From: Marasmius tenuissimus
Lineage: Eukaryota; Basidiomycota; Agaricomycetes; Agaricales; Marasmiaceae
Length of the DNA: 64,000 nucleotides
Direction of reading: 5' to 3'
Assembly (NCBI GenBank): GCA_029532415.1
Contig: JAQOTA010000047.1
Span: forward strand, 2,356,001-2,420,000
The notes under the pieces are model-generated. The model ran no database searches, had not been told where the DNA came from, and saw only the letters and a program-made list of their open reading frames with translations. The translations under genes were made by a program, and so were the position numbers. Shown piece by piece: positions 33,102-45,200 of the stretch. The first letter of the stretch is position 1; each line of letters starts with the position of its first letter.

Positions 33102-35794
33102 ATGACCTCCGACATTCCTCATATCCCAGACGATATTACTATCCCCCAATTTATATTTGGGACACATCCGATCCGACCTGAATGTCCTTCAAGTGCTCCT
33201 TGGCTCATCGACGATGATTCGGGTATCAGTTATACAGGGGAAGAGGTTCGTCTAGTATTGGAGTGCGTTGAAAATGGGGTTTTTCAATGACTCAAGTGGC
33301 ACCAATAGGCAAAAAAACGCGCTCTAACCCTATCAAGTGCTTTTCAAAAGCGATTTTCGCTGAGTGAGTTCGTCGTATTCGACTGAAGAAAGTGCTCTGA
33401 TGGTGAACTTGGCGACACTAGAACCCGATGATGCCGGTGAGTTTCCTTTCCACGGCTTCCATGATTGCGCGACACTTACAATGGTTCTGTGTTTCAATCG
33501 CCTTAGTGGTATTAGTGACCGACAACCACATCGGTGAGTACACAACCTACGTTTACTTGTAATAGAAGCTTACACTTTAGTGCAAAGACTATCCAATTTG
33601 CATATGGGCTGTTCAACAATTTCTGGGTGTCGTCGCGTAAGCTCGTTCATGATCCCTCCTCAAAGTCCAAATATACCTCTCAACCTGACTCCTCAACCCA
33701 GCCCAACCAACCCCGCGTTCACCGTCTCCGAGCTCACCACCCACCTCGGAATAATCAAACCCTCCCTCCTCATTGCTCAATCCGAGAACATACTCACAGT
33801 CGAAAAAGCCGCTCACAATGTTGGAATCCCACTCGACAGAATCATCACAATCGACAAGAACGCCAAAAGTTACACAACCATCAGCCAACTTCTTGAAGAA
33901 GGACAATCCCTACCTTCCCCCCCAGAGATCAAACTATCCCCGGGCGAGGGTAAGAAACGGATCGCGTTCTTGAACGCTTCGAGTGGGACTACGGGACCTC
34001 CGAAAGTTCGTACATCTTAGCTTGATACTTCCGTAGCACGGAGTTGATGCTGATCATGACCCGCGTAACAGGTTATACAGATATCCCACCACTCGGTGAT
34101 CGCAAACGTACTACTCACCGCGGTGCATAACAAGATCCGCCTTGACTATACGACTTGGGATGAGAAGCGTTATCGTGTGGGAGATAGCTGTCTTGCTATC
34201 TTGCCTCTGTATCGTACGTCTAGTGTCTCATCTTTGCAGGATTAGATTTCTCAGTTGTTGTCTCTTTCCAGATATTTACGGACTCGATCTTGTGGTGAGT
34301 ATCCCAAACCTCGCTCTCCGAGGAGCTTGTACGATTGAACGCCTTCAATTCTTTTTCAAAGCTCCATTTCAACATCTTCGCAGGGGTAAGCGCGCCAGAT
34401 ATGGTCGCGTGCCTCCACTGACAATCCTTCACTTTCATTAGGTATCCGTCGTGGTCGTCCCCAAATTCAACTTTGCCAAGACACTCTCAAGTATTTCTCG
34501 GTACCGTATCACGCATTTGATGATAGTTCCCCCACAAGGGGTGCTTCTCTGTAAAGTGAGCCTCATTGTTGAATGCCGTTTAGCATCTCCATCCGCGTCC
34601 GCGTTGCTCATCGTAAAACTAGGATCCGAAAGCGAAAAACTCGGACCTTTCCTCCCTGCGAGTTATCTTATGCGCGTCATCTGCGCTACCAAGTAAGCGC
34701 TATCTTCTCTTCCAAGTGTCCGCTTCGAGTCTCAACAACACATACTTCCATAGGAGACCTATACGACCTCCTCTGTCAAACCTTCCCCAGTGCCCACATC
34801 GGTCAAGCCTATGGTACGTTTGATTTTCCCTCCCTTTCCTCTACTCGGGAATTGAAATCTCCCCCAGGTGCGACCGAAATCACAGGCGTAGGTTCCATGT
34901 GTCCCATAACCGACAAACAAAATCCCTATTGCGGCACCCTCATCCCCGGTGTCATTGGACGAGTTATCCGACCGGACGGGTCGGAGGCTTCACCAGGTTC
35001 AGGTGAGGAAGGGGAGCTATTAATTAAGACGTTGTCTCCTGCGTCAGGATATTTGGGGAATGACGATGCGTGAGTACTAGTCGGGTTCTTTATATCGTGT
35101 GGTGGCTTAATACGAAGTCCTAGCACGCGTGAAACGTTCTTGGAGGATGGGTACGTCGATGATCTCTTGATCACATGCCACTTTTTCACGACTTATACTT
35201 TCTGACAACACTGACAGGTGGATCCGATCTGGGGATATCGTTAAAATCGACGCAGCTGGAAACATCGATATCGTAGATCGTGTCAAAGTGAGTTCTTCAA
35301 TTTGGTCTCGTCCACAACCATGATTGACCTCGACACTCAGGAAATGATCAAGGCAAGCTCACAAGTAACAGTCGTTGACACACCAAACCTAAACCAATGC
35401 AGGTCAAAGGATATCAAGTCGCTCCCGCCGAATTGGAAGCCACAATCATCGAGAACCCACTCGTAGATGACGTTTGTGTCGTCGGAATGCCCGACACGTA
35501 TAGTGGCGAACTCCCTCTCGCGTTTGTCGTTCCTTCCCAACTCGCACGGTCCCGGGAGAGTGAGGGTGAGAGGGTTAAGAAAGAAATTATGGAGGTCAGT
35601 TCAGTGGGTAAGGGGTGCAACATTGAGCTCACGAGATACTTTTTTAGCACGTCGCGCAGAATAAGTCAAAATTCAAACATCTTGCACGGGTCGAGTTTAT
35701 TGAAGCTGTTCCGAGGACTCCGAGTGGGAAACTTTTGAGAAGGGATCTTCGGGAACGAGCGAAGAAGTTAGTGGGGGCCAGCGCGAAGCTTTGA
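33102..35794 (+). CDS. ANL-family acyl/aryl-CoA ligase (4-coumarate-CoA ligase-like), copy 1
   Basis: ATP-dependent activation of a carboxylic acid to an adenylate and then a CoA thioester. The core motifs of the superfamily are seen: FLNASSGTTGPPK (A3, P-loop), GQAYGATEITG (A5), GWIRSGDIVKID (A7), IVDRVKEMIKVKGYQVAP (A8, hinge) and VPRTPSGKLLRRDLRE (A10, catalytic Lys). The ATG at 33102 starts MTSDIPHIPDD; TGA is at 35792-35794. About 13 short introns were placed by matching the paralog at 52328-54906, for example NHI|DYPICIWAVQQFLG split by an intron ending GCAAAG, and LLCK|DPKAKN split by one ending ACTAG. No lesion found. Substrate unknown. It converges on the aldo-keto reductase, 183 bp apart. 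Confidence 0.9.
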
Positions 35795-35977
35795 ATTGTA
35801 TACACACTACTATACCAATAGAAATTGTTACCGGGGAGAGGCTGCGGATGTTTGACGAGTGCTACGAGGTTTCGGTCATTGGGGTTGGATGATTATATCA
35901 CAGTTCCGCTGAGAATGAAAGATATATGGATTTTACAGTGGTAATCATACTCTGTATTCCGATCCCGAGTCGATCCT

Positions 35978-37480
35978 TTACTTCTGCGTCTCCAAAACAG
36001 GCGCACCGAGGGGCTGGGCGGGTGCGATTCTTTGGTAGCTACCAGCCATTCGCTGAGCGAAGGTTCCTTCAAGCTCGTTTCCAGTGCCCTGGAAGAACAT
36101 GAGCATTATCGAACGGTTAGGATACAGGGATACTCACAAAGGTGTTCATAGGGAACCCAATATCGAATGGAATCTGATTTTCCAAAAATTGGATCTGCTC
36201 CGGAGTGAGAGTGAGATCGAGAGCCTCCAAATTTTGCTCGAGGTGTTCCACTTTACGACCACCAATGATTGGAAAGACGTAGGTGGTCTTCTGCATGACA
36301 TACGCAATAGCGACTGTTTGCGTGGTTAACTTGTGTATACCGCGTAGTTTAAAGGAAGCGTAGTACTCACTGGAGTTGATACTCTTCGCGCCGACCTCCT
36401 TGGCTACTTTCTCGAGTGCACGACTCATCGCGACTTCATCTGGGTTTCTCAGCCACTCGCTACTCATCATCGTCCGACCTCCCTCCCCGCTTTGCTTTCT
36501 TTGTTCTTCCTCAGCATCCGTCCTGAGCCTACCACCTCCGAGAACGCCCCACGGACAGATTGCCATACCTAGATTATACAGCGCATGAGTTAAAGCTACG
36601 GGCGGAGTGCATGAATGGGGACAGACCGAATGACCGTGCCATAGGGATAACGTCCCTTTCGAAAGACCTCTTCAAAACGTTCCACTCCCCCTGGTAGACC
36701 GTGAACGGTGTCTTTCCGCTCTGCTTTGCATATTGATTGGCCTGAGCGACCACCCATGCTGGGGTGTCCGAGACACCCTGGGCGTTGCGTGATGTCAAAA
36801 TCAAACGAATTGCACGATCGAGCAACGAAATTCCTCCTACCAGGTATAGGACCTTTCCTTGGACGACGAGGTTGTGGAGACTATCCATAGTCTCCTCGAT
36901 AGACGTATCATAATCCCACCAGTGCACGTAAAAAAGATCAATGTAATCCGTACGGAGCTTTTGCATACTTGCGCGGACGCTGAGGTGCATACTCTTTGTG
37001 TTGTTTCCGGAGTAATTCACTTTCTGAATGATTTTTGGATCGTGCCTCTTGAACAGTGTTGTATACTATGAGAGCCATCAGTATCTTGCAAACCCTCTCG
37101 AAGGAGAATTTAGCTGACCTTGGTCGCGATGAACAGTTGATCCCTGATTCCACGCTTTTCTGCCCACTCTCCGATAAACTCCTCAGAGGTTTCGTCTTGA
37201 CTGCGTTGAGGTCAGATAGGCGTCTACATAGCGAAAAATCGAGAGATGAAACTCACTAGCCGTTGGCGGTATCAATGAAGTTACCTCCCTTGTCGAAGTA
37301 GGCGTCCAATAGCTTGAAACTGGACTCCTTATCCATGGAGCCCATGAATGACCCCCACTTGTCTCCGATGCTCATCGCACCGAGACACAGCGGCGACACA
37401 TGGACTCCAGCGCGAGCAGAGAGAACACGATAGATACCCAGTTTGGTGGCTGGGACGGGTGCAGGAGCGAGTTGAGACAT
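35978..37480 (-). CDS. Aldo-keto reductase, aryl-alcohol dehydrogenase (AAD) type
   Basis: NADP-dependent reduction of aldehydes, in fungi often aromatic ones. The ATG at 37480 begins [20 protein letters not shown]. Then come [26 protein letters not shown] (catalytic Asp and Tyr), FIATKY (Lys), [15 protein letters not shown] (His), [47 protein letters not shown] (cofactor loop) and a C-terminal [12 protein letters not shown] with TAA 35978-35980. Several introns; for example one of about 63 bp separates KVLYL from GVSDTP. It sits tail to tail with the ligase at 33102, which fits a shared aromatic acid/aldehyde pathway but does not prove it. Confidence 0.92.
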
Positions 37481-38861
37481 AGGAACAAAATGTGAAATGG
37501 ATGACTTGGAGTTGTAAGATGCTTGTAGATGATGATAGCTTTAGAGGGCGACGGGGAGGCCTTATATATCTTTTCAGACTCGGTACATATCCTGATAGTG
37601 TCATTCACGTTTTGTCCATCAGTTTTCAGAGAAAAATTCAGATCATACAGTGCCGAGTACAATCGTAACTGTCGGAAAATGGCCATGCGCCGCTGAAGTC
37701 AAGCTAAATAGGTCACTCGGAAGCTAGCCGTTGAGTGGCGTATCAGAAGCGCTCAATAAGCGCCCACAGGGAATTCCGAGTGCTTCGGCGGATACTTCTC
37801 CCTCAAGTCACTGGAGCGCATTCGCCACTTCCCCAAATTTTAAGCAGTCTCCTGAAACCCCAAGCTCGGCGAAAGAGTTGACCAGCGAGCTGCAGGCCTC
37901 CGGACAAGTCAGGGACCCGTGAAAAGTGGCTGCAAACATGCTCTATTCACGCAAGTCCTCGTGCCTCCGTGGTTTCAATCCAGTCTCCCGATCCGCCCTA
38001 TTTCTCTGTATGCCTTTTAGCCAGCTCTCCCATAATATTATCGATAAGAGCTATTTGAACGCGTGCCTCGTTTAATATCCAAATAAAGCATCCGTGAAAC
38101 CCTTCAGTATTGGCATACCTGAGATAGTATTCGAATTGAAATACTGTCAGCCCTTCTTCTCTGATGTACTAAGCAGACACCATCAGACCCTTTGCATCCA
38201 ACGTTCGTTCCACACACCTCACACCCTCCGAACAACACCGTTTTCTGTTATTCGTCTTCCCCTCGTTCACGATTCCTCGTAATCAGATCCTACGCGGCCG
38301 TATTGAATGTACCCCCTCATACCATCCTCGTCACTATCCCTACCTAAAATGATACAACGAGTAGAGACGCGCCGACTAATCGAGCTGTCAACTTCTTTCC
38401 CGATGCGCTTCGACATCTTAAATCGTCCAAATGAACATATAGACCGGTCACATCTCAAACAAACCTTCTGATGCGACGACCTCCGATCTTGAACCCTTTC
38501 ATTCGTCGACGAGCGTCCTCCTCCCTTCGTTCCGGCTAGCTCAGCTAATCTGTCAGCTATCTGGATCACGAGCTGTCGGTGGACCACATTGCAATGGAGA
38601 GATAGACCCGTGCCGTGGCAAATCAAGAACTCCGGGCCACCTCGAAAGCTACCTGTGCGCTACGAATACCGCCTGGGTCCTCGACTCTTCGTAGGTTTCT
38701 TTTGACTTGCCAAGTTGGCAAGTCAAATGGAACAATTGAAAAACTCGTAAGGCATACAAACGGCGGTTGAACTTCCCACGATACGCATTCTGACTCTATT
38801 CATAAGTAAAGAAATATGGCGTTGAGGATCTAAGTGCCATTAACGGTGATAGAGGTTCGTA
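37481..38861. other. 1.4-kb intergenic region
   Basis: Left part is the promoter region of the aldo-keto reductase. ORFs at 37731, 38094 and 38267 have no family features. A short inverted repeat GACTTGCCAAGTTGGCAAGTC lies at about 38704-38724 and is a candidate hairpin. Confidence 0.4.
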
Positions 38862-40148
38862 TCACCAGCCTCTCGCTGTGAATTCTGCTAGCGTATCCCT
38901 CGCGGTTTCTTCCTTTGTCTTGTACCGAAATTCTGCATCCTCATCATTCGAAATCCCCAGGAGCAGTTTTGCTCTCTCCGCCTTGTACACAGCTTGAGGC
39001 TGACTGTCCTTGCCAGCCCCCGGCATTCCTCGTGAGAGAGGATGCTTAGTATATGGAGGTGAACTCAATGAGTTGGCAACGTCGACTGCGGGAGCGGAAC
39101 AACTTAATAAACATCACGTCGAGCCAAGGAAAATTTTTAAAAAAAACGTACGCCAATCTTGCCAATTGAAATGCCCCGCGGATACGATAATTCGGTTTCC
39201 TCCAGCCTCTTGTTTCAGCAAAGCTCGGACGTGTGCCTCTGCGACGTCCCGAACATCAACCCAACAGGTCATCCTGAACGTTAGGGCTTGGGCAGATTTT
39301 CCGGCCGCATCTGGTAAAATGAGTGTCGATGATTGGATAGAAAAATGATCAGCACATACCCGGCTTGTACGTCAGAATAGTCTTGTACCAGTCTGATGTA
39401 GAAGTACCTAACTTATCCGGAGAGGGAATGTAGTTGGTGGATGGACCAAAAACCAACGGAGGGTTGATGGTGACAACATCCCATGGAAGACCAGGGTTTT
39501 CCGCCACAAATGACCATACAGCTAGAGTGGGTACCGATTTACCACCCAGGATTGCGGGTAAAGTATGAAGTCGGACTCACCCTTCTCGGCCAATGTCTTG
39601 CTTGCTCTGTACTTTGTTAAACCTGACGCCTCCCTTCCTTGCTCCTCAGTCTCTCTGACCGATTCGTCGTTCCAATTCTCTTCGTCAAAAATCGTTGGCT
39701 TGTACGTCGACCCCGAAATTGCAGTGCAAGACGACGTGATAATCACCCTCTTGACCTTGTCTCCGTACTTCTTCACACTCTCCAAAACCCCCGCAGTTCC
39801 CTTCACAGCTGGCTCAATCAACTCTTTTGGATCGTCTGCGTTCATATGGAAAGGACTAGCGAGATGCTCGACAGCATCGACGCCTTTCACAGCCTCGTCG
39901 AACGCTCCTTCTTTTGCAATATCCTCGACAATGGCGAAGTCAAACTTTCCCATTTTTTCCGAGCCGGCACCATATCCGGGTAATTTCTCGAGAATGCTAA
40001 GAACTTCTCGACCCTTTGAAGGCGAACGAACGGTGCCTCGTACATCGAAACCTCGTTCAATGAGATTCCGAACGACCCATGCGGCGATGTATCCGGTCGC
40101 TCCAGTGACAAGAACCAGAGGTTTCGAGGAGCTCTGCACGGCTGGCAT
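38862..40148 (-). CDS. NAD(P)-dependent reductase, DFR/Gre2-like extended SDR, copy 1
   Basis: Extended short-chain dehydrogenase that reduces a ketone or aldehyde. It starts MPAVQSSSKPLVLVTGATGY at 40148, carrying the TGxxGxxA Rossmann motif. Then come FDVRGTVRSPSKG, VEHLASPFHM, VIITSSCTAISG (catalytic Ser), LTKYRASKTLAEK (YxxxK), WDVVTINPPLVFGPSTNY, CWVDVRDVAEAHVRAL and GGNRIIVSAGHFNWQDW. The C-terminus ends LAEFTARGW with TGA 38862-38864. Four or five short introns. The paralog at 40889-42176 is similar throughout, a tandem duplication in the same orientation. Substrate unknown; the family includes flavonoid, methylglyoxal and cinnamoyl-type reductases. Confidence 0.9.
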
Positions 40149-40229
40149 TTTGATGTATGCGTATGATGGTGGTGGTTTGTGAGGGAGATGTTGGATGGGA
40201 AGACCATATATCCTATTGATAGTAATCAA

Positions 40230-40650
40230 CGGGCCGACCCGTACTCGTTCACGCTCTCCAACGCCCCAGCTGGCCCCTTTACAACCGCCACAATCATCTC
40301 CTTCGGATCAGCGGCGTTCTTGTGCACAGGACTGGTGACGAGCTCAACGGTGTTGACGCCGTTCACAACCTCGTCGAGAGCTCCTTCCTTCGCGATATCC
40401 TCGACAACGACAAAGACAATTTCGCCCAGTTGTGCTGTTTCCCACCGTATTCAAGTTGTTTTTCGATGTGTGTCAGGCAGTCTCCAACCTTTTGAGGGCC
40501 AGTGAAAACTTCCTCGTACGTTGATTCCTCGCACGAGATTAGGATTAAACGTACGAGGGGATTTCGAACGACTCGTGCGACGGTATTTCATATTGCTCCA
40601 GTGACAAGGACTAAGGATTTTGAGGTGCTCTGTATAGCTAGTATCACGGT
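40230..40650 (-). pseudogene. Relic of a third DFR-like reductase copy
   Basis: Lying between the two intact copies, this minus-strand stretch retains the N-terminal block (AIQSTSKSLVLVTGA near 40600-40645) and a piece corresponding to GDxVKGVDAVEH / SPVHKNAADPKE (about 40270-40400). The start codon region reads ATACTAGCT where the intact copy has ATGCCAGCT, so the start ATG is lost. The Rossmann motif is degraded after TGA and there is no C-terminal half. A truncated dead copy of the tandem array. Confidence 0.75.
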
Positions 40651-40888
40651 GTCCAGCTACGATAGTAGTAGTTCGAGAGAGATAAGAGGGAGAAATCTGA
40701 AAGGGAGAAGGAGTCTTAATCCAAGTGCTGAACGCCACCGGCAGTATCCGGGACCTTTCTGATGCGCAACTACATCATCCTCGAGAGATTGCATCGAAAC
40801 TTCCCCGAATCGTTTCATTAATGCGACGTACATGGACAGCAACAACCTACCATTATCATCGTAAACCGTTCAGGGCGACAGAGATGCC

Positions 40889-42176
40889 TTACCAGCCCCT
40901 CGCTGTGAAGTCTGCCAGCGTATCCCTCGTGGTTTCTTCCTTTGTCTTGTACCTGAACTCCCCATCGTCATCATTCGAGATCCCTAGAAGTTTCTTGGCC
41001 CTCTCTGTCTTGTAAACGACGTGAGGTTGACTGTCCCTGCCAGCCCCCGGCGTTCCTCGCGAGAGAGGGTGTTTGGTATAGGGAGACGGAGTCAATGAGT
41101 TGGCAGTGTCAACTGTAGAACGGAAAAGCTTAGTGATCATCGTACAGAGTCAGGCAGAGATAGACATACGCCATTCTTGCCAATTGAAATGCCCCGCGGA
41201 TACAATGATTCGGTTTCCTCCAGCCTCTTGTTTGAGCAAAGCTCGGACGTGGGCCTCTGCGACGTCTCGAACATCGACCCAACAAAAGATCCTGGACGCC
41301 AGGGTTTGAGGAGACTTCCCGGCCGCGTCTGTGGCGATATGAGTGCCGATAATGAGGAACGAAATTACCAGCACATACCCGGCTCGTACGTCAGAAGAGT
41401 CTTGTACCAGTCTGTTGCAGAAGTACCCAGTTTATCCGGAGTCGGGACATAGTTGGTTGCTGGACCGAAAACAAAGGGAGGGTTTAAGGTGACAACATCC
41501 CAAGGAAGGCCAGAATTCTCCGCCACATATGACCATACGGCTAGAGTAAGTGTCAAATTACTCCATTTACCACCGTTGCGCAAAGATAGGGTATGGGATC
41601 AAACTTACCCTTTTCTGCCAATGTCTTGCTAGCTCTGTACTTCGTCACGCCCAACGCCTTTTTCCCCTGCTCTTCTGTCTCTCTGACCGATACGTCGTTC
41701 CAGTTCTCCTCATCGAAAACCATTGGTTTGTCCATCAACACCGAGATTGCAGCACAAGACGACGTGATAACCACCCTCTTGACCTTGTCCCCGTACTTCT
41801 TCACGCTCTCCAATATCCCCACAGTCCCCTTCACAGCTGGCTCAATCAACTCGTTCGGATCGTCTGCGTTCATATGGAACGGACTAGCGACATGCTCGAC
41901 CGCATCCACACCTTTCACGGCCTCGTCAAATGCTCCTGCCTTCGCTATATCCTCGACAACGACAAAGTCGAACTTTCCCAATTTCTCTGAGCCGGCACCG
42001 TATCCAGGTAGCTTCTCGATAACGCTAAGGAGCTCTTGACCCTTTGAAGGCGTACGGACAGTTCCTCGTACGTCGAAACCTCGCTCGAGGAGGTTTCGAA
42101 CGACCCATGCGGCGATATATCCGGTCGCTCCTGTTACGAGAATCAGGGATTTGGAAGAGCTCTGTATAGCTGGCAT
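40889..42176 (-). CDS. NAD(P)-dependent reductase, DFR/Gre2-like extended SDR, copy 2
   Basis: Intact paralog of the gene at 38862-40148. The ATG at 42176 starts MPAIQSSSKSLILVTGATGY; then FDVRGTVRTPSKGQ, VVITSSCAAISV (Ser), VTKYRASKTLAEK (Tyr, Lys), WDVVTLNPPFVFGPATNY, FCWVDVRDVAEAHVRAL and GGNRIIVSAGHFNWQEW follow. It ends DTLADFTARGW with TAA 40889-40891. Intron positions match copy 1. It is divergently placed from the P450 gene at 43015 with an 838-bp shared upstream region, so the two could be co-regulated. Confidence 0.9.
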
Positions 42177-43014
42177 TTCGATGTACGAGTATGATAGTGG
42201 TGGGTTGTAAGAGAGATGTCAGATGGGAAAACCATGCTGTCTTGGATCGGTTGATGATAAATCAACGGGCCGGATTGCGAATTCTCCATCACCGGAAGAG
42301 GCCCGGGAGGGTTCCAGGGAACACCTGAGCCTAGAGCGTAGAGGAGTGCCAAACGAAAAACGACAGAAGTTTTGAAGGCTTGTTAAAGTCGTGACCATTG
42401 CTAAGTTGCAGGTAACTGCAGTGGGAAAAGGACAGGGTGCAAGCCTTGTCACATTAGTGACAATCAGTCACACTTCTCTTCCTGAAGTGCCACTAGCATA
42501 CACTAGCAAGAGTCGCTGCAAACCGACCTTATCAGGCTTCAATCTCATTCATCCTCTGTACTGGAAGCTTCGAACCACACTCTAGTTGAAATCCGAGTCG
42601 GAAGTTCCTTCACTGATGGCAACTAGCTTGTTTTGACCCGGTACTAACCAACCCAATTGACATCTACTCGGTTTTTGGAGGATCTCCCGACTGCGCCCAT
42701 GCGAACACGCCCAAACTGGTGTGATATCGACCTCACATACAGGTTCAGCTACTGCTTACTCGGAAGGACGGCGCGATTCAAGATTCATACTACATATCTG
42801 CTGCGGTCTGGAGCCTGGGTTTACTGGCAATAATACAATCGTGTATGCCTGCACGACCCTTCCCAAAGCATCGAGAGAACAGGTCCTGCGTACGATGTCA
42901 AGCCGTGTAAAGCTTTACTGGGGGTAAATGCAGGTATAAGACTTTATTTTGCGAACCCAATCTCTGTCTCATCGCTATTTTCTTCACTCCCTTGATAAGC
43001 TCATAGCCCAGACA
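42177..43014. promoter_or_regulatory. Divergent promoter region, reductase copy 2 / P450 copy 1
   Basis: 838 bp between oppositely directed genes. No gene, repeat or recognised operator can be pointed out. Confidence 0.4.
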
Positions 43015-45200
43015 ATGGGATTCCTTTGGGTCCAAATATCAATTGTCAATGCGATTGTACTCACCATGACCTGTGTCTTACTGACACGACGGTTGACCAA
43101 GGTCCACATCCATTCTATCAACGATCGAGTGACTCTTGGCTAACCAAGCTTCGCGCTTTAGCAAACGTATCCGTCCACCGCACCTCCAATTCGAGACATT
43201 GAAGTAGGCTCAATCCATCTATATTTCCGCCGATCACCTTCTCATCGCTATCCAGCTTGAGGAGATCTTTCAGAACCCCAAGCCCGCCTACGAATCAGTT
43301 CTCAGGGATAGCAAGGGTGTCGTTGGCGTTCGGCGCAAGGGACGAGTACGTGACGACGATATCCTCCCACACTCCTGGAGTCGGCTGATATGCCTTTACA
43401 GTTAGAATATATTGTGGACAGGTCATTCACTTATGAAGTCTTGACCGACGATTCAAACTTCAATTTCGAGCGCGGGACTCTCGCCGTGAGCCTGAGAACT
43501 TTTCTTACCTTCTGCAAGGACCCCGCGTTGATCCAAAAGCAGATTATCAACATGCAGTTCTTTCTGTGGTTGAAGCGTCGATTCGTACCCGAGATGGACA
43601 CCTTTGTTCATACTGCAATCACCGCTCGGCTGCCTGAAGTAATGAAGACAGGTAGCGTCGTTCATCCTTACTCATCCGACGCCCCTTCTGACTGGATCCG
43701 TATCCGTCACGGCATTGCAGTCGTACCCATCTTCCAAGATCACGTCGATGCCCTTGCGGATGAATTGCCTTCAGATCGAAAACTGTATCCCATCGACTTC
43801 AAAGCTTTCGTTCACCGCACCGTCTCATCCGCGATGATTGTATTGATTCTTGGAAGGGTTTGTGTTTATCGGTTGTAAGTTGAGAGGGCCCAATTGACAT
43901 GGTTGTTAGGAATATCTTTCCGAAGACAACATCAAACGAATCCAAGTCCTTGCGATGGGAATAGCAGACCTCTCAGGATTCTCCCAGAACGTCAGTTGGT
44001 TCGGTCGTACCTTCCCCAACGCGTGGCGTATTGTGCTCTGGTCAGCCTATCCCTATAATTCGCGAGTATTTTCTGTTACTAAATCAAAGCATCTAGGCTT
44101 CAATTCTTTGTATTCACTCTACCGGTGAACTTCCTCCGAATTGCGGTCCCTGTGTTCTCTCAGTTGGGCCAGATCGACATCGAAGACAAGGACGACAAGG
44201 GAGCTTCGAATGTATGTCTCTCTATTGAGCTCGGGTGGTCATCGAGGTAGTCGATTCACACACCATCGTTGAAAGAAACCAATAGCTTTTGCTTGGGCTG
44301 AACGTTACGTGGACATACAAAGCAGTCAGATAGGGCTTGCGGACCGGCTTTGGACCCTCGTCCTGATACTTGGGTTAGTCTGGTATAGTATTCTTCGCAT
44401 GTCTGTCTAAATTGTTGCTTAACTAGGATGGTATTTGCCTCTGTGCATCAGACGTTAGTCCCAGAACGAGGACCTCCATTTTGTTTACTGACCCTCATGG
44501 ATGAACCTTCTACTTCGCAGAGCCGTTCTAATGGTGTGGATTGCTTTTGAGCTCGCCAAGCGCCCAGAAGACGTGGAGCGTATTCGGAAAGAGATGGATC
44601 GGGAGGGGACATCGTTAACCTATTCCTCCCTATGTCGCTTTGAGTATTTGGACTCGTTCATCCGAGAGGTCATGAGGACCAAAGGAGAGACTCTAATGCT
44701 TGTTCGAATGACAACGACGGAAGTGCCTCTGGCCGGTTACGTACTGCCTGCTGGTAAGTATTATCAGCTCTCGATTGTCTCTTGCGCGACAGTAGGTTGA
44801 TCGTTGCATCTAGGATCCTTCGTTCTTCCTCTAGTGTCGCTTTCGAACCTAAGCGAGCTATATCACGGTAAAACCGCTCAAGAGTTCGTCGGTGATCGTT
44901 GGGTTGGAGAGAACAAACCTGCCACGATGGTCAGTGCCTCACACTTACCATTTGGACTGGGTAGGTGGGCTTGTCCTGGCCGAAACTTGGCAGTTGCCGG
45001 TGAGTTCAGTTTGCTATACCTTCGCCTAATAGCGCCCGAGCTCACCCTACTCGAATGATGTAGAAATCAAAGCTCTCATACTCCTCTTATTACAGAGGTT
45101 TGATCTGACCTTAGAAGGAGGTAATTACGACGTCCCAGATCCGCTCAATGTCACCTCTGTCGCTCCACAAGGCACTTTACTGCTCCGAGCTCATCGGTAG
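43015..45200 (+). CDS. Cytochrome P450 monooxygenase, copy 1
   Basis: Membrane-anchored, heme-dependent hydroxylase. ATG 43015 gives MGFLWVQISIVNAIVLTMTC, a signal-anchor helix. Later parts: FQNPKPAYESVLRDSKGVVG, EYIVDRSFTYEVLTDDS, NMQFFLWLKRRFVPEMDTFV, an I-helix FASVHQTAVLMVWIAFELAK, YLDSFIREVMRTKGET (K-helix ExxR as EVMR), and the heme loop HLPFGLGRWACPGRNLAVA with the ligand Cys. The end is GTLLLRAHR with TAG 45198-45200. The I-helix lacks the usual AGxDTT and has ASVHQT; related fungal P450s of the gibberellin/kaurene-oxidase-like group also have a histidine there. About nine introns. The second copy at 62035 is closely similar. Confidence 0.9.

Noticed and set aside
33250..33580. Apparent loss of the ligase N-terminal region (stops in all frames)
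   Set aside because: Alignment with the second ligase shows four short introns separating small exons, so the gene is intact here.
34560..34690. Suspected frameshift in ligase copy 1 after LLCK
   Set aside because: An intron ending ACTAG restores DPKAKNSDLSSLRVILC, matching copy 2.
39565..42039. Long plus-strand ORFs of 148-205 codons opposite the reductases
   Set aside because: They repeat at the same place in both paralogs because they are the antisense of conserved coding sequence.
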